From contig NZ_JANYGH010000073.1 of NCBI RefSeq assembly GCF_025362475.1, positions 1 to 64,000 of the forward strand: a stretch of DNA of 64,000 nt, read 5' to 3'. The position numbers and the translations under genes are program-made. Origin of the DNA: Mucilaginibacter sp. (GTDB lineage Bacteria > Bacteroidota > Bacteroidia > Sphingobacteriales > Sphingobacteriaceae). Within the stretch, counting starts at the first letter, position 1. Each line of letters opens with the position of its first letter. Below the pieces are notes generated by a model. The model had not been told where the DNA came from and did no database searches. It saw only the letters and a program-made list of their open reading frames with translations. Below are positions 49,124 to 60,800 of this stretch, piece after piece.

Positions 49124-49889
49124 ATTACTGGTTGTTTGCTGCTTACTTGCAATGGTAAGTTGTAAAGCCCGTAAACAGGTTTTAGTTGCCCGTAAAGTCG
49201 ATTCGGTTGTGAAACCGGTAGATGATAAGGCTACCAAACTTGCAGCCATAAGGGCTCAGCAGTTAAATTTTAACACTTTTGCAGCAAAGGCCAAAACCAA
49301 TCTTGATATTAATGGCAACAGCAATGATGTAACACTGAACATCCGCATCAGTAAGGATAAAAAGATATGGGTATCTATTACAGCTATATTGGGTGTGGAA
49401 GTTGCCCGCGTAATTATTACTCCAGATAGTATATTGCTTATTAACCGCTTAGAAGGTGTATACCTTAAAAAGCCTTTTAGCTATGTATATGCCTACGCAA
49501 GTAAGCAGGTTAATTACAAAACACTTGAATCATTATTGGTAGGGAATGCCATTCCTGAATTGCTTAACGAGAAAACAGATATTACATCCATTATAGGAAG
49601 TACCACATTGAGCGGCGATCTGGAGGACCTGGTTTATAAACTGATTATTGGCGCCGATAATAAGGTTACACAAACAAACCTTGATAACCAAAGCCAGGGG
49701 CAATCATTACAAGTGGCCAACAATACCTTTATACAAGCCAATAACCGTATCCTGCCATCGCAAATAAATATTGCATCAGTAGTAAAAGATAAAAAAATAC
49801 ACGTGAACCTGCATTATACAAAGGTTGATTTTGATCAGCAACTGGAATATCCATTTAGTATTCCAGACAGGTATGAGCCGGCCAAATAA
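49101..49889 (+). CDS. DUF4292 family lipoprotein
   Basis: Lipobox LLAMVSC; FAAKAKTNLDINGNSNDVTLNIRISKDKKIWVSITAILGVEVARVIITPDSILLINRLEGVYLKKPFSYV; 23-bp overlap with TPR gene. Confidence 0.85.
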   Translation: MKRNILNKLLVVCCLLAMVSCKARKQVLVARKVDSVVKPVDDKATKLAAIRAQQLNFNTFAAKAKTNLDINGNSNDVTLNIRISKDKKIWVSITAILGVEVARVIITPDSILLINRLEGVYLKKPFSYVYAYASKQVNYKTLESLLVGNAIPELLNEKTDITSIIGSTTLSGDLEDLVYKLIIGADNKVTQTNLDNQSQGQSLQVANNTFIQANNRILPSQINIASVVKDKKIHVNLHYTKVDFDQQLEYPFSIPDRYEPAK

Positions 49890-49905
49890 TTCCTATTTTT
49901 GTTTG

Positions 49906-51189
49906 ATGAAATTTTTAAAAGCAGTTCTCTTTATTGTAGCAGTATTTATAGCGGTTAACGCCCATGCTCAAAGCAGTCAGGAATTAAAGCGCAGGCGTGA
50001 TAAATTATCTGAAGAGCTTGAGCAGCTAAATAAGGATTACCAGGAAACTTCAAGTAATAAAAGGGCTACTTTAAAACAATTAAGTCTTTTAAAAGCGCAG
50101 ATCAATCTTCGCGAAGAAAAGATCAATATCATTAATTCCGAAGTAAGAAATTTAGATAATCAAATCTCTGAGAGCAATAATACCGTACATAGCTTACAAA
50201 GCCAGCTCGATCAGTTAAAAAAGGAGTACGCGGCGATGGTGCTTTTTGCTTATCGCAACCAAAGCGCCTATAATAAGCTGATGTTTATTTTTGCTTCTAA
50301 AGATTTTAACCAGGCCTATAAACGTTTAAAGTATTTACAACAGTTTGGTACCTACCGTGAGCGGCAGGCCGGTTACATACAGGGTACGCAAAAAGAGCTG
50401 CATGTAAAAATAAATGAGCTTGACAGAACCAAGCAGGAGAAAAGTACTTTGCTGGTAGATCAGCAAAAAGAAAAAGAAACCCTGGGTAAAGAAAAGAATA
50501 GCCAGGTGAAAGTGGTAAAAGATCTTTCGCAGCATGAAGGGCAGCTAAAACAACAGCAGCGCGATGTGCAGAATAAAATTGCTAAAACCAACCGGGAGAT
50601 TGGTGCAGCTATACGCCGGGAAATTGAAGAAGCCCAGCGGAAGGCCGAAGCAGAGGCTAAAGAAGCGGCAAGGATAGCCGCAGCCAAGGCAAAAGCCGAG
50701 AACAGACCTGCGCCGGTAGTTGCTAAACCGGTAGTGCGCACCAGTTCAAGCTATTTGAATGCCACGCCAGAGGCGGCTAAGCTTTCAAATGACTTTTTGG
50801 GTAACAAAGGCAGGTTGCCATGGCCGGTTGCTAATGGAATTATAACCCAGGGATTTGGGGTATATACCTCTGAAGGTATCAGGAGTGAAAATACGGGTGT
50901 TGATATCCGTACCAATGCAGGAGGCACAGTGAGGGCCGTTTTTGATGGCGAGGTGATTAGGGTAGTTGACGTGAGTGGTACATATTTGGTGATGATAAAA
51001 CATGGGGAGTACTTTACGGTGTACGGTAACCTTCGGTCGGTAAGTGTGGCACGGGGGCAAAAGGTGAATACCAAACAAGCTATAGGCGTTGTTGCTACCG
51101 ATCCTTCAACCGGCGAAACAGAGGTTAACTTTGATGTTTATAAGGTAAAGGAACCGATGAATCCTAAATTATGGCTGGCGCCTAATTAG
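49906..51189 (+). CDS. Murein hydrolase activator EnvC-like, M23 peptidase domain
   Basis: Signal peptide, coiled coil, C-terminal GVDIRTNAGGTVRAVFDGEVIRVVDVSGTYLVMIKHGEYFTVYGNL; start trimmed to 49906. Confidence 0.92.
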   Translation: MKFLKAVLFIVAVFIAVNAHAQSSQELKRRRDKLSEELEQLNKDYQETSSNKRATLKQLSLLKAQINLREEKINIINSEVRNLDNQISESNNTVHSLQSQLDQLKKEYAAMVLFAYRNQSAYNKLMFIFASKDFNQAYKRLKYLQQFGTYRERQAGYIQGTQKELHVKINELDRTKQEKSTLLVDQQKEKETLGKEKNSQVKVVKDLSQHEGQLKQQQRDVQNKIAKTNREIGAAIRREIEEAQRKAEAEAKEAARIAAAKAKAENRPAPVVAKPVVRTSSSYLNATPEAAKLSNDFLGNKGRLPWPVANGIITQGFGVYTSEGIRSENTGVDIRTNAGGTVRAVFDGEVIRVVDVSGTYLVMIKHGEYFTVYGNLRSVSVARGQKVNTKQAIGVVATDPSTGETEVNFDVYKVKEPMNPKLWLAPN

Positions 51190-51243
51190 TTGTGATATAT
51201 AAGAAATTTAAATTGTTTATATTTGTAACCTAAAAAAAATGCT

Positions 51244-51666
51244 ATGTTAAGTACAATTTTTTTATTTTTAAATATTGGTACTGGCGAAATGGTACTGATA
51301 CTTTTTGCAGCATTAATGCTTTTTGGAGGCGAAAAACTTCCTGGTATGGCGCGTACACTTGGTAAAGGGATTCGTGATTTTAAAGACGCTTCAGAGGATG
51401 TTAAAAGAGAAATTAACAACCAGATAAATAGTTTTAGCGAAAAAAGCGAAACAACCACTACAACACCTGTAGTTGAAGAGCATCCAAAACCGCTTATTGA
51501 AGAATATTCAACTGATGAAACGCCGGTTGCCGAAAGTATAGATCATCATCCCAACCCGGTTATTGCCGAAAATAAAGTACCGCATGCAATCCCCGTTTCG
51601 GATATTCACGTAAGTACGGAGGAAGAACCGGTTGTTGAATCAAGGATCGACCTTAACAAACATTAA
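51244..51666 (+). CDS. TatA/TatB-like twin-arginine translocase protein with long C-terminal tail
   Basis: NIGTGEMVLILFAALMLFGGEKLPGMARTLGKGIRDFKDASEDVKREI. Confidence 0.9.
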   Translation: MLSTIFLFLNIGTGEMVLILFAALMLFGGEKLPGMARTLGKGIRDFKDASEDVKREINNQINSFSEKSETTTTTPVVEEHPKPLIEEYSTDETPVAESIDHHPNPVIAENKVPHAIPVSDIHVSTEEEPVVESRIDLNKH

Positions 51667-51738
51667 TAATAAAGCTGCTACAGCACAAAAGGAATTCTAT
51701 CATAACAATAATATTAATTTATATAAAACTTAAAAATT

Positions 51739-51903
51739 ATGGGTTTAGGGGCACCAGAAATTATTCTGATCATCATGGCAATACTCTTACTGTTTGGAGG
51801 TAAAAAAATACCCGAACTAATGAGAGGTTTAGGAAAAGGCGTTAAAGAATTTAAAGACGCTCAAAACCAAGACGGCAGCACAGAAGAAAAACCTAAAGTT
51901 TAA
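51739..51903 (+). CDS. tatA: Small TatA-like twin-arginine translocase protein (54 aa)
   Basis: [54 protein letters not shown]; not in the ORF track. Confidence 0.92.
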   Translation: MGLGAPEIILIIMAILLLFGGKKIPELMRGLGKGVKEFKDAQNQDGSTEEKPKV

Positions 51904-52001
51904 TACTTTAAGGTTTAGCTGTTTACCGCTTTATTTACAATATAAACTTATCTGTGAAATAATTTCTTATTTCATCGGATAAGTTTTTTTATTTTAGCCC
52001 C

Positions 52002-53426
52002 ATGGCTAAATTTTATTCCTCTTTAACCGAAATAAAGAGCGGGTTGCAATCTGGGGAAATTACGGTTCTTGATCTTGTTAAAAATTATTTGAATGAGATC
52101 AAAAAGAACGCCCATTTAAATGCTTTTAATGAAGTGTTTGAAAATGAAGCATTAAGCAATGCTAAAAATGTTGACGAACGCTTAAAAAATGGTACTGCCG
52201 GTAAGCTCGCCGGTATGGTTATCGCTATTAAAGATAACATTTGCTATAAAGGGCACCAGGTAACTGCGTCATCTAAAATTCTTAAAGGGTTTACTTCCAT
52301 ATATTCTTCAACCATAGTTGAGCGCCTGCTTGCGCAGGATGCCATAATAATAGGCCGCTGTAATTGCGATGAGTTTGCCATGGGCGGCTCCAACGAAAAC
52401 TCCCACTACGGGCCGGTAAAAAATTATGCTGATCAAAAAAGGGTGTCGGGTGGTTCTTCCGGTGGTTCGGCAGTTGCAGTGCAGGCCAATATGTGCCATG
52501 CGGCAATTGGTACCGATACGGGAGGCTCCGTAAGGCAACCAGCATCATTTTGTGGTGTAATTGGGTTTAAGCCTACTTATGGTCGTATTTCCAGGCATGG
52601 CATTATTGCCTATGCTTCATCATTTGACCAGGTTGGTCCTTTTACCCGCTCTGTTGAGGATGCTGCTTTGTTGTATGAGGTTATGGCTGGTCCGGATGCA
52701 TATGACAATACTTTAATACAGCAACCTGTATCATCCTTCGCTATCAGCACCCAAAAACCAACAAAGAAAAAGATAGCCTATTTGCAGGAAGCTTTATCAA
52801 GCCCCGGCGTTGATGGCGAAGTAAAGGATGTGCTGGTAAAATATATTGATAAGTTACGTGCAGAAGGGCATACCGTGAAACCTATTGCTTTTGAACAATT
52901 GGATTACCTGGTACCAACCTATTATATACTGGCAACTGCCGAAGCTTCATCAAACCTTGCCCGGTATGATGGTGTGCACTATGGTTACCGCAGCCCTGCT
53001 GCTGATGACTTGCAATCAACCTATAAAAGGTCGCGGTCTGAAGGGTTTGGTAAAGAGGTTAAGCGCCGCATTATGCTGGGTACATTTGTTTTAAGTGCCG
53101 GCTATTATGACGCGTACTATGCCAAAGCTCAAAAAGTACGCCGCCTGATTAGGGAAAAAACAAACCAGATCTTGGATGAATATGATTTTATACTGATACC
53201 AACGGCTCCGGAACCTGCTTATCTAATAGGTAAAGAAGAAAAAGATCCGGTTGTAACGTATCTTTCTGATATTTTTACCGTACAAGCTTCATTAAGCGGA
53301 GTACCCGCTATATCCTTACCGGCCGGCAATAATAGCCAGGGTTTGCCGTTAGGATTACAATTGCTGGCTAAAAATTTTAACGAACAAGAACTGTTAGATT
53401 TTTCTGAATATTTCCTAAAACTATAA
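52002..53426 (+). CDS. gatA: Asp-tRNA(Asn)/Glu-tRNA(Gln) amidotransferase subunit GatA
   Basis: AIKDNICYKGHQVTASSKIL ... KRVSGGSSGGSAVAVQANMCHAAIGTDTGGSVRQPASFCGVIGFKPTYGRISR. Confidence 0.97.
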   Translation: MAKFYSSLTEIKSGLQSGEITVLDLVKNYLNEIKKNAHLNAFNEVFENEALSNAKNVDERLKNGTAGKLAGMVIAIKDNICYKGHQVTASSKILKGFTSIYSSTIVERLLAQDAIIIGRCNCDEFAMGGSNENSHYGPVKNYADQKRVSGGSSGGSAVAVQANMCHAAIGTDTGGSVRQPASFCGVIGFKPTYGRISRHGIIAYASSFDQVGPFTRSVEDAALLYEVMAGPDAYDNTLIQQPVSSFAISTQKPTKKKIAYLQEALSSPGVDGEVKDVLVKYIDKLRAEGHTVKPIAFEQLDYLVPTYYILATAEASSNLARYDGVHYGYRSPAADDLQSTYKRSRSEGFGKEVKRRIMLGTFVLSAGYYDAYYAKAQKVRRLIREKTNQILDEYDFILIPTAPEPAYLIGKEEKDPVVTYLSDIFTVQASLSGVPAISLPAGNNSQGLPLGLQLLAKNFNEQELLDFSEYFLKL

Positions 53427-53490
53427 AAATTTAATATTTTAGGAGAATTATCTGGTGCGGGAAGCATCATCACTTAATCAAATCCAACGA

Positions 53491-54753
53491 ATGAAGAGAT
53501 TATTTACGCTTACCATCTGTTTTTCACTAATTCATATTATCCATAGTAACGCGCTCCCGTCTGTACGTCAAACAAGTCGTTTCAATGTATTGCACAGCGA
53601 AATTAATGTTGATACTACTATAGTGCCGGTTATTAACCATCCCTTACCTATTGGTGCGCAGGGTGGCATTTATAAGCGTCGTTTGGATTCTGTCCGCAAG
53701 GATATTCAGCTTGATTATAATGAATATGTTCAGAGTTATATAGACCTGTACATGCATAACCGCGATGAGATGGGGCAGGTAGCGGGCTTAGCCAAATATT
53801 ACTTCCCTATTTATGAAAAAGCTTTTCGCGATGCCGGTATTCCCGAAGAAATAAAATTCCTGTCCATAGTGGAGTCAAAACTTGATCCTAACGCGGTATC
53901 AAGAGTGGGGGCTACCGGACCATGGCAGTTCATGTCAACCACCGGGAAAACCTACGGCTTAAATATGGATAGCTACGTTGATGAACGCCGCGACCCCATA
54001 CAGGCAAGTTACGCTGCCGCTGCATATTTAAAAGATGCCTACCAGGAGTTTGGCGATTGGCTGCTTGCCATTGCATCATATAACTGCGGCAAAAGCAATG
54101 TAGAACATGCGGTTGAAAAAGCAGGACCCGGCAGCGATTTTTGGGCTATCCGCCAGTATTTGCCTGCAGAAACCCGTGGGTATGTACCGGCTTTTATAGC
54201 TATGAATTATGTAATGAACTACTATAAGAAACACAATATAGTAGCGCAGGCCTGTAATTTTTCATTAAAAACGGATACCGTAATGGTGAAAAAGTTTGTA
54301 TCGCTTAGCAATGTCGCCCTCGCCTTAAATGTGGGCATAAACGAATTGGCCATACTTAACCCGGCTTATAAGAGGTTAATAATCAATGGTACGCCGGCAG
54401 CGCCCCGCAGGCTTATTTTACCACAAACATCCAAAGAGAATTTTGCTGCTTTATATAATGTATTAAACGGTACAACTGATGCTGTTGCACCTATGGCTAT
54501 TACCAGGCCTGTTTACGCCGCGACAAACATAAATGCCGAGAGCAAACCCGAACGCCGGATGCCGACACACCACAAGGTTAAAAGAGGGGAAACTTTAGCA
54601 AGTATTGCCGATAAATATGGAGTTGAAATTCATGATCTTAAACTCTGGAATAACCTGGAGAGCAACCGTGCCCCGGTTGGCCAAACTATTAAAGTTGCTG
54701 CTGGTGGTGATATCTCGGCAAGTGTTCCTGCTCATTCAAATGCAGGTTTGTAA
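53491..54753 (+). CDS. Lytic transglycosylase (MltD-like SLT domain) with C-terminal LysM
   Basis: FLSIVESKLDPNAVSRVGATGPWQFMSTTGKTYGL ... HHKVKRGETLASIADKYGVEIHDLKLWNNL; start trimmed to ATG 53491. Confidence 0.93.
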   Translation: MKRLFTLTICFSLIHIIHSNALPSVRQTSRFNVLHSEINVDTTIVPVINHPLPIGAQGGIYKRRLDSVRKDIQLDYNEYVQSYIDLYMHNRDEMGQVAGLAKYYFPIYEKAFRDAGIPEEIKFLSIVESKLDPNAVSRVGATGPWQFMSTTGKTYGLNMDSYVDERRDPIQASYAAAAYLKDAYQEFGDWLLAIASYNCGKSNVEHAVEKAGPGSDFWAIRQYLPAETRGYVPAFIAMNYVMNYYKKHNIVAQACNFSLKTDTVMVKKFVSLSNVALALNVGINELAILNPAYKRLIINGTPAAPRRLILPQTSKENFAALYNVLNGTTDAVAPMAITRPVYAATNINAESKPERRMPTHHKVKRGETLASIADKYGVEIHDLKLWNNLESNRAPVGQTIKVAAGGDISASVPAHSNAGL

Positions 54754-54775
54754 GTAAAAGATAATATCCGGTAAA

Positions 54776-54820
54776 GGAATAGCCCGATTTTGACATCATT
54801 CAAAGTCGGGCTATTTTATT
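54776..54820 (+). terminator. Terminator after the lytic transglycosylase gene
   Basis: AATAGCCCGAtTTT gacatcattc AAAGTCGGGCTATT TTATTT. Confidence 0.8.
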
Positions 54821-54851
54821 TCAGGTTACCATAAAAAGAATTGTAATTTTG
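54819..54851 (+). promoter_or_regulatory. Candidate Bacteroidetes-type promoter for maeB
   Basis: TTTC, 21-nt spacer, TAATTTTG; matches TTTG-N19-21-TAnnTTTG with one mismatch. Confidence 0.4.
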
Positions 54852-54872
54852 GGCGCTTGAATTTTGATAAAG

Positions 54873-57185
54873 ATGAACAAGAACAACCGTAAACAGGACG
54901 CACTGAACTACCACTCCATGGGGCGCCCCGGAAAGATAGAAGTAGTGCCCACAAAGCCTACCAATTCGCAACGAGATTTAACCATGGCCTATTCGCCCGG
55001 TGTTGCAGAGCCTTGTCTGCGCATTGCCGAAAACGTGGAAGATGTATATAAATACACAGCCAAAGGTAACCTCGTTGCTGTTATCAGTAACGGAACAGCC
55101 GTATTGGGTTTAGGGAATATCGGTCCTGAGGCCAGTAAACCTGTAATGGAAGGCAAAGGCTTGTTATTTAAAATTTATGCGGATATTGATGTTTTCGACC
55201 TGGAAGTTAACGCCAAAACGGTTGATGAATTTGTAACCATAGTAAAGGCACTGGAGCCAACCTTCGGTGGTATCAATCTCGAAGATATATCTGCCCCAAC
55301 CTGTTTTGAAATAGAACGCAGGTTAAAGGCCGAAATGAAAATACCCGTAATGCATGACGACCAGCATGGTACGGCCATTATATCGGGAGCGGCATTAATG
55401 AACGCCTGCGAAATCCAGGGTAAAAAGCTTGATAAAATAAAAATGGTAGTTAATGGTGCAGGCGCCGCCGCGGTGTCATGCTCAAAAATGTACCTGTCAT
55501 TAGGGGTTAAAAAAGAGAACCTGGTGATGTTTGATATCAACGGCTTGCTAAGCCAGGATCGTACCGATCTGGATGATACCCGCATGCAGTTTGCAACCGA
55601 CCGTACCGACATCAAAACCCTTTTTGATGCCATGAAAAACGCCGATGTGTTTGTTGGTCTTTCTGCCGGTAACGTGGTTACGCCTGATATGCTGAAGCAG
55701 ATGGCCAAAAAGCCGGTTGTTTTTGCAATGGCCAACCCGGTACCCGAGATTGATTATGACCTGGCCATCAAAGCCCGCGAAGATATAATCATGGCCACAG
55801 GCCGGTCTGATTATCCTAACCAGGTAAACAATGTATTGGGTTTCCCTTATATTTTTAGGGGGGCGCTTGATGTAAGGGCTACAGCCATTAACGAGGAAAT
55901 GAAGATAGCTGCCACGCATGCTATTGCCGAGATGGCTAAAAAGCCGGTTCCTGAAGCGGTTAACCTTGCTTACAATATTACCAACTTAAAATTTGGCAAG
56001 GATTATATTATCCCTAAACCAATGGATCAGCGATTGATCACCGAAGTATCAATGGCAGTTGCCAAAGCGGCTATTGATTCTGGAGTTGCACGCAAGATAA
56101 TTACCGATTGGGATGCCTATGCAGAGGAGCTTAGAACACGCCTGGGTACAAATGATAAACTGCTGCGTAACCTTACCGCTAAGGCCAAACAGAGCCCTAA
56201 ACGCGTTGTTTTTGCCGAAGCAGATAATTATAAGATATTAAGATCGGCCCAGATAGTGAAGGATGAGGGTATTGCTACCCCGATACTACTGGGTAATATA
56301 GATAAGATAAAACAGATCATGCGGGATAATGACCTGGATCTGGGTGATGTGCAGATAATTGACCCGCGCGAAGGCTGCGAAAATATGGAAGACTACGCCG
56401 CGTATTTGTACAAGAAACGCCAGCGAAGAGGTATCACCTTGTATGAAGCCCGTAAATTGATGAGTGATCGTAACTATTACGGTGCTTGTATGGTTCAGTT
56501 CGGCAGGGCAGATGCACTGATTTCTGGTTTAACTAAAGATTATGTTACCACCATTAAACCGGCGTTACAGATCATTGGTACCGAACAGGGTGTAAACCGG
56601 GTTGCCGGTATGTATATGATGATTACGCCAAAAGGCCCCGTGTTTTTTGGCGATACCACCGTAAATGTAAACCCAACCGTTCAGGAATTGGTGGATATAA
56701 CGGTATTGATAGATCGCTCTGTTAAACAATTTAACATCAAGCCAAGGGTTGCTTTACTATCGTACTCCAACTTTGGCTCAAACGAAGGAGAGATACCAGA
56801 AAAAACAAGGGAAACTGCAAGAGTTCTGCATGAAAAATACCCCGATATGGTGGTAGACGGAGATATGCAGGCTAACTTTGCCCTTAACTCAGATCTATTG
56901 GCTGATAATTTCCCTTTTTCTACCCTGAACGGAACCCCTGCCAATACATTGATCTTCCCTAACCTGGAGTCGGGTAATATTGCCTATAAATTGTTACAGG
57001 AAATAGGCGGGGCCGAGGCAGTTGGTCCAATTCTATTGGGCCTTAAAAAACCGGTGCACGTATTACAATTGGGTAGCTCGGTTCGCGAGATTGTAAACAT
57101 GGTTACCATTGCCGTAGTTGACGCCCAGGCTAAAGCCGGCCGGGAAAAGCCAACAAGTATTTTTGAGAAACTTAAAGGGAAATAA
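54873..57185 (+). CDS. maeB: NADP-dependent malic enzyme with C-terminal phosphate acetyltransferase domain
   Basis: [13 protein letters not shown]-type malic enzyme N-half ([49 protein letters not shown]) and Pta-like C-half ([20 protein letters not shown]). Confidence 0.96.
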   Translation: MNKNNRKQDALNYHSMGRPGKIEVVPTKPTNSQRDLTMAYSPGVAEPCLRIAENVEDVYKYTAKGNLVAVISNGTAVLGLGNIGPEASKPVMEGKGLLFKIYADIDVFDLEVNAKTVDEFVTIVKALEPTFGGINLEDISAPTCFEIERRLKAEMKIPVMHDDQHGTAIISGAALMNACEIQGKKLDKIKMVVNGAGAAAVSCSKMYLSLGVKKENLVMFDINGLLSQDRTDLDDTRMQFATDRTDIKTLFDAMKNADVFVGLSAGNVVTPDMLKQMAKKPVVFAMANPVPEIDYDLAIKAREDIIMATGRSDYPNQVNNVLGFPYIFRGALDVRATAINEEMKIAATHAIAEMAKKPVPEAVNLAYNITNLKFGKDYIIPKPMDQRLITEVSMAVAKAAIDSGVARKIITDWDAYAEELRTRLGTNDKLLRNLTAKAKQSPKRVVFAEADNYKILRSAQIVKDEGIATPILLGNIDKIKQIMRDNDLDLGDVQIIDPREGCENMEDYAAYLYKKRQRRGITLYEARKLMSDRNYYGACMVQFGRADALISGLTKDYVTTIKPALQIIGTEQGVNRVAGMYMMITPKGPVFFGDTTVNVNPTVQELVDITVLIDRSVKQFNIKPRVALLSYSNFGSNEGEIPEKTRETARVLHEKYPDMVVDGDMQANFALNSDLLADNFPFSTLNGTPANTLIFPNLESGNIAYKLLQEIGGAEAVGPILLGLKKPVHVLQLGSSVREIVNMVTIAVVDAQAKAGREKPTSIFEKLKGK

Positions 57186-57195
57186 TAATAATATT

Positions 57196-57780
57196 ATGTA
57201 CGATTATATTGGTGGTAAACTTGTTTTTAAAAGTCCGTCGCATGTTGTTATTGATGCCGGAGGCATAGGTTATCATATTAATATTTCGTTAAATACATAT
57301 TCGCGCCTTGGGGCCGATGAAAACTGCCGGCTTTACATATGGCAGCATGTAAAAGAAGATGCGCTCACCCTATATGGCTTTGCCGATGATGGTGAGCGCC
57401 GCTTATTTATGCACCTGATATCTATATCGGGCATTGGGCCTAATACCGGCCGAATGATGTTATCATCAATTACCCCTGCCGAAATACAGGCGGCAATAGT
57501 AAGTGGTAATGTTTCGCTTATACAACGCATCAAGGGTATTGGCCCAAAATCGGCACAAAGAATAATTCTGGAGCTGCAGGATAAGTTACGCAAGGAGGGC
57601 CCTGATACCCTAACCGTTGTGCCAATAAATAAAACAGCTAAAGATGAGGCACTTACCGCCCTGGTAATGTTGGGCTTTGCAAAAAATGCTGCCGAAAAGG
57701 TATTGGAGCAACACCTGAATAATAATAGTGGAGATTTAACCGTTGAACAGCTGATTAAGTTTGCATTAAAAACCCTATAA
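57196..57780 (+). CDS. ruvA: Holliday junction branch migration protein RuvA
   Basis: MYDYIGGKLVFKSPSHVVIDAGGIGYHINISLNTYSRL ... ISGIGPNTGRMMLSSI ... IKGIGPKSAQRIILELQDKL; start trimmed to 57196. Confidence 0.96.
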   Translation: MYDYIGGKLVFKSPSHVVIDAGGIGYHINISLNTYSRLGADENCRLYIWQHVKEDALTLYGFADDGERRLFMHLISISGIGPNTGRMMLSSITPAEIQAAIVSGNVSLIQRIKGIGPKSAQRIILELQDKLRKEGPDTLTVVPINKTAKDEALTALVMLGFAKNAAEKVLEQHLNNNSGDLTVEQLIKFALKTL

Positions 57781-57804
57781 TTACGTATAATTTCGACTTG
57801 ACAT

Positions 57805-60800
57805 TTGATTAGAATATTTACTTATAATATTATTATAAGTGTGTTGTTAATTTTCGCCTTCGGCGGGCTGGGGAGTGCTTTTGCTCAGCAGCCGGTTCCG
57901 AATGCTAAGCCCGATACAACACAAAAAAATGCGCCCCTCAACTTAGCTCAACCCAAAAATGTTAGGCTCAGGGAAGGTATTTTCAGTTCTGACCCTCCAG
58001 GCCTGGTGCGTACCATTGAATATGATGCCACATCAAACCGGTATATTTTGTATGAACGGGTAGGTAATTTACTATATCGACCGCCGCAGTACCTCACTTT
58101 TGCCCAGTATTTAAAGCTAAAAGAAAAATCAAACCAGCGCAGCTATTACCGGCAGCTGGCAGATAATTATGCTTACGACTCACAGCAACCGGGCTTTATT
58201 CCGGTTATAAAAGTGCGGAGCCGGACTTTTGAGCAGATTTTTGGAAGCCAGAATATTGACATCCGCCCACAGGGTTCGGCGGAGATGATAATGGCAGGGC
58301 AGGTTAACAAAAATCAAAATCCTTTATTTAATACCCGGCAGCGTAGCCAGTTCAATTTTAATTTCGATCAAAAGATCCAGCTAAACGTAACCGGTAATAT
58401 TGGCGATAAGTTAAAGATCACTACCAATTATAATACCGATGCCCAGTTCCAGTTTGAAAACCAGGTAAAACTGGATTACACCGGATCGCCGGATGAGATC
58501 ATTCAGAAGGTAGAGGCCGGAACGGTGAGTATGCCTTTAAACACCACACTTATTACCGGCAGCCAGGCACTTTTTGGTATTAAAACAAAACTTAAATTTG
58601 GCCGGCTGGATGTTACCAGTATTTTGTCGCAACAGCGGTCGCAATCAAAAACCATTACCATCACCAATGGGTCGCAGCAGGGAGAATTTAAACTTACCCC
58701 GGCTGATTACGAGGCTAATAAGCATTTCTTTTTATCGCAATACTTTCGTAATAATTATAATAAGGCGCTGGCCAATATTCCCATCATCAGTTCTAATATC
58801 AATATTACCAAAATTGAAGTATGGACAACCAACCGCACCAATGTAACTACTGATTCAAGGGATATATTAGCTTTTCTTGACCTGGGCGAAAATAAGCCTT
58901 ATAACACATCCCGGATACAGGGCGGCGCTGGTTTTAGCGGCTTGCCTGCTGGTTTTAAAGGGCCTGGGTTTGCGCAGCAATCAAACTCATTGCTAACCAA
59001 TTTGCCGGCTGATGCGCGGCAAACAAACTCAAACGCTGTTGCCAGCTACTTTCAATCAACAGGGAGTACAGATAATTACGCCAAGCTTACCTATGCGCGT
59101 AAACTTACCGATAAGGAATATACCCTGCATCCGCAGTTGGGCTACATCTCTCTTAATTATCCTTTAAATAATGATGAGGTGCTGGCTGTAGCCTATCAAT
59201 ATACCGTTAATGGTGTACAATACCAGGTGGGCGAGTTCAGCAGCGATGTGGCGGTTAGCCCCAGTACCCCCAAAGTGCTGTTTGTAAAGTTGCTGAAGAA
59301 TGAGTTGCTGAAAACCAATTTGCCATCCTGGGATCTGATGATGAAAAACATCTATTCGCTGGGTGCTTACCAAATAGCGCCAACCAATTTTAAACTTACT
59401 GTTACCCGGCTTGATGATAAATCCGGTATCGAAAAAACGGTGATGGAGGAAGGGGTAAATACCAAGGGTAAATTATGGCTGCAGGTTACCGGGCTTGATA
59501 ATCTTAATCAACAAAGCGATAAACAGCCCGACGGTTATTTCGATTTTTTAGAAGGCGTAACCATCGATTCGCAAAACGGGCGGATAGTTTTCCCAACAAT
59601 TGAACCTTTTGGGTCTGACCTGGCCTCCAAGTTCACAGCCGGAGAAACCGACCTGGCGAAGCGATATGTTTACCAGCCTTTATACGATTCAACCAAAACC
59701 ATAGCGCAACAGTATTTTCCCGCCCTTAACAGGTATGTGATAAAGGGGACTTATACCTCAACCGGCGGATCGGAATACCAGTTAAATGCGGTGAATATTC
59801 CCCAGGGATCAGTAACCGTAACCGCCGGTCAGCTTAAATTAACCGAAGCTACCGATTACACCATTGATTATAATGCCGGGCGGATAAGGATCCTTAACCA
59901 GGCTTTGTTATCGTCGGGGCAACCTATTAGCGTAAAGCTGGAAAACAATGAACTGTTTGGCGTGCAGCAAAAATCATTATATGGGTCAAGGTTGGATTAT
60001 CATGTAAATGATAAACTGGCATTAGGCGGAACCATTATGCACCTTACGGAGCAACCCATCACCCAAAATGAAATTGCCGGCGAGGAATCTATTTCAAATA
60101 CGATATGGGGTTTTGATGCCAACTATAGTTCAGATTCGAGGATGTTAACCCGTTTGGTTGATAAAATTCCATTTATTCATACCAAAGCACCTTCATCGGT
60201 TACCTTCTCGGGCGAGTTTGCCCAACTATTGCCGGGTAGCCCCGGTGCATTGAACTTTGCAGGCTCCAAAAACGGAACATCATACCTTGATGATTTTGAA
60301 AACAGTCAATCCATTATTGATATAAAGAGTGCCAATGCCTGGCAAATATCGGGCACGCCGCAGTTATTTTCAGAAGCATCCATGTTTAATGATCTTACCT
60401 ATGGCTACAACCGCGCCCGGCTTGCATTTTACAACATCGACCCTATATTTTACACCAATTCGGGAAATATTCCCATGTCCCGCGCAGAACTGTCAAATCA
60501 TTATGCGAGGCAGGTTTTGGAGCAGGAGGTGTTTCCATACAAACAATCAGCTACAGGGCAGCCTTTAACTTTGGCTACGCTCAATATGGCCTTTTACCCC
60601 AACATACGCGGGCCTTATAACTATGCAACCAGTGGTTTCAATACTGATGGTACATTACAGAACCCTAAAACGCGCTGGGGTGGTATGTTCAGGAAACTGG
60701 AGACCAATGATTTTGAATCGTTAAACGTATCATACATTGAGTTTTGGGTACTTGATCCTTTTATTTACAAACCAAATTCGGCCGGTGGCGATCTGTATTT

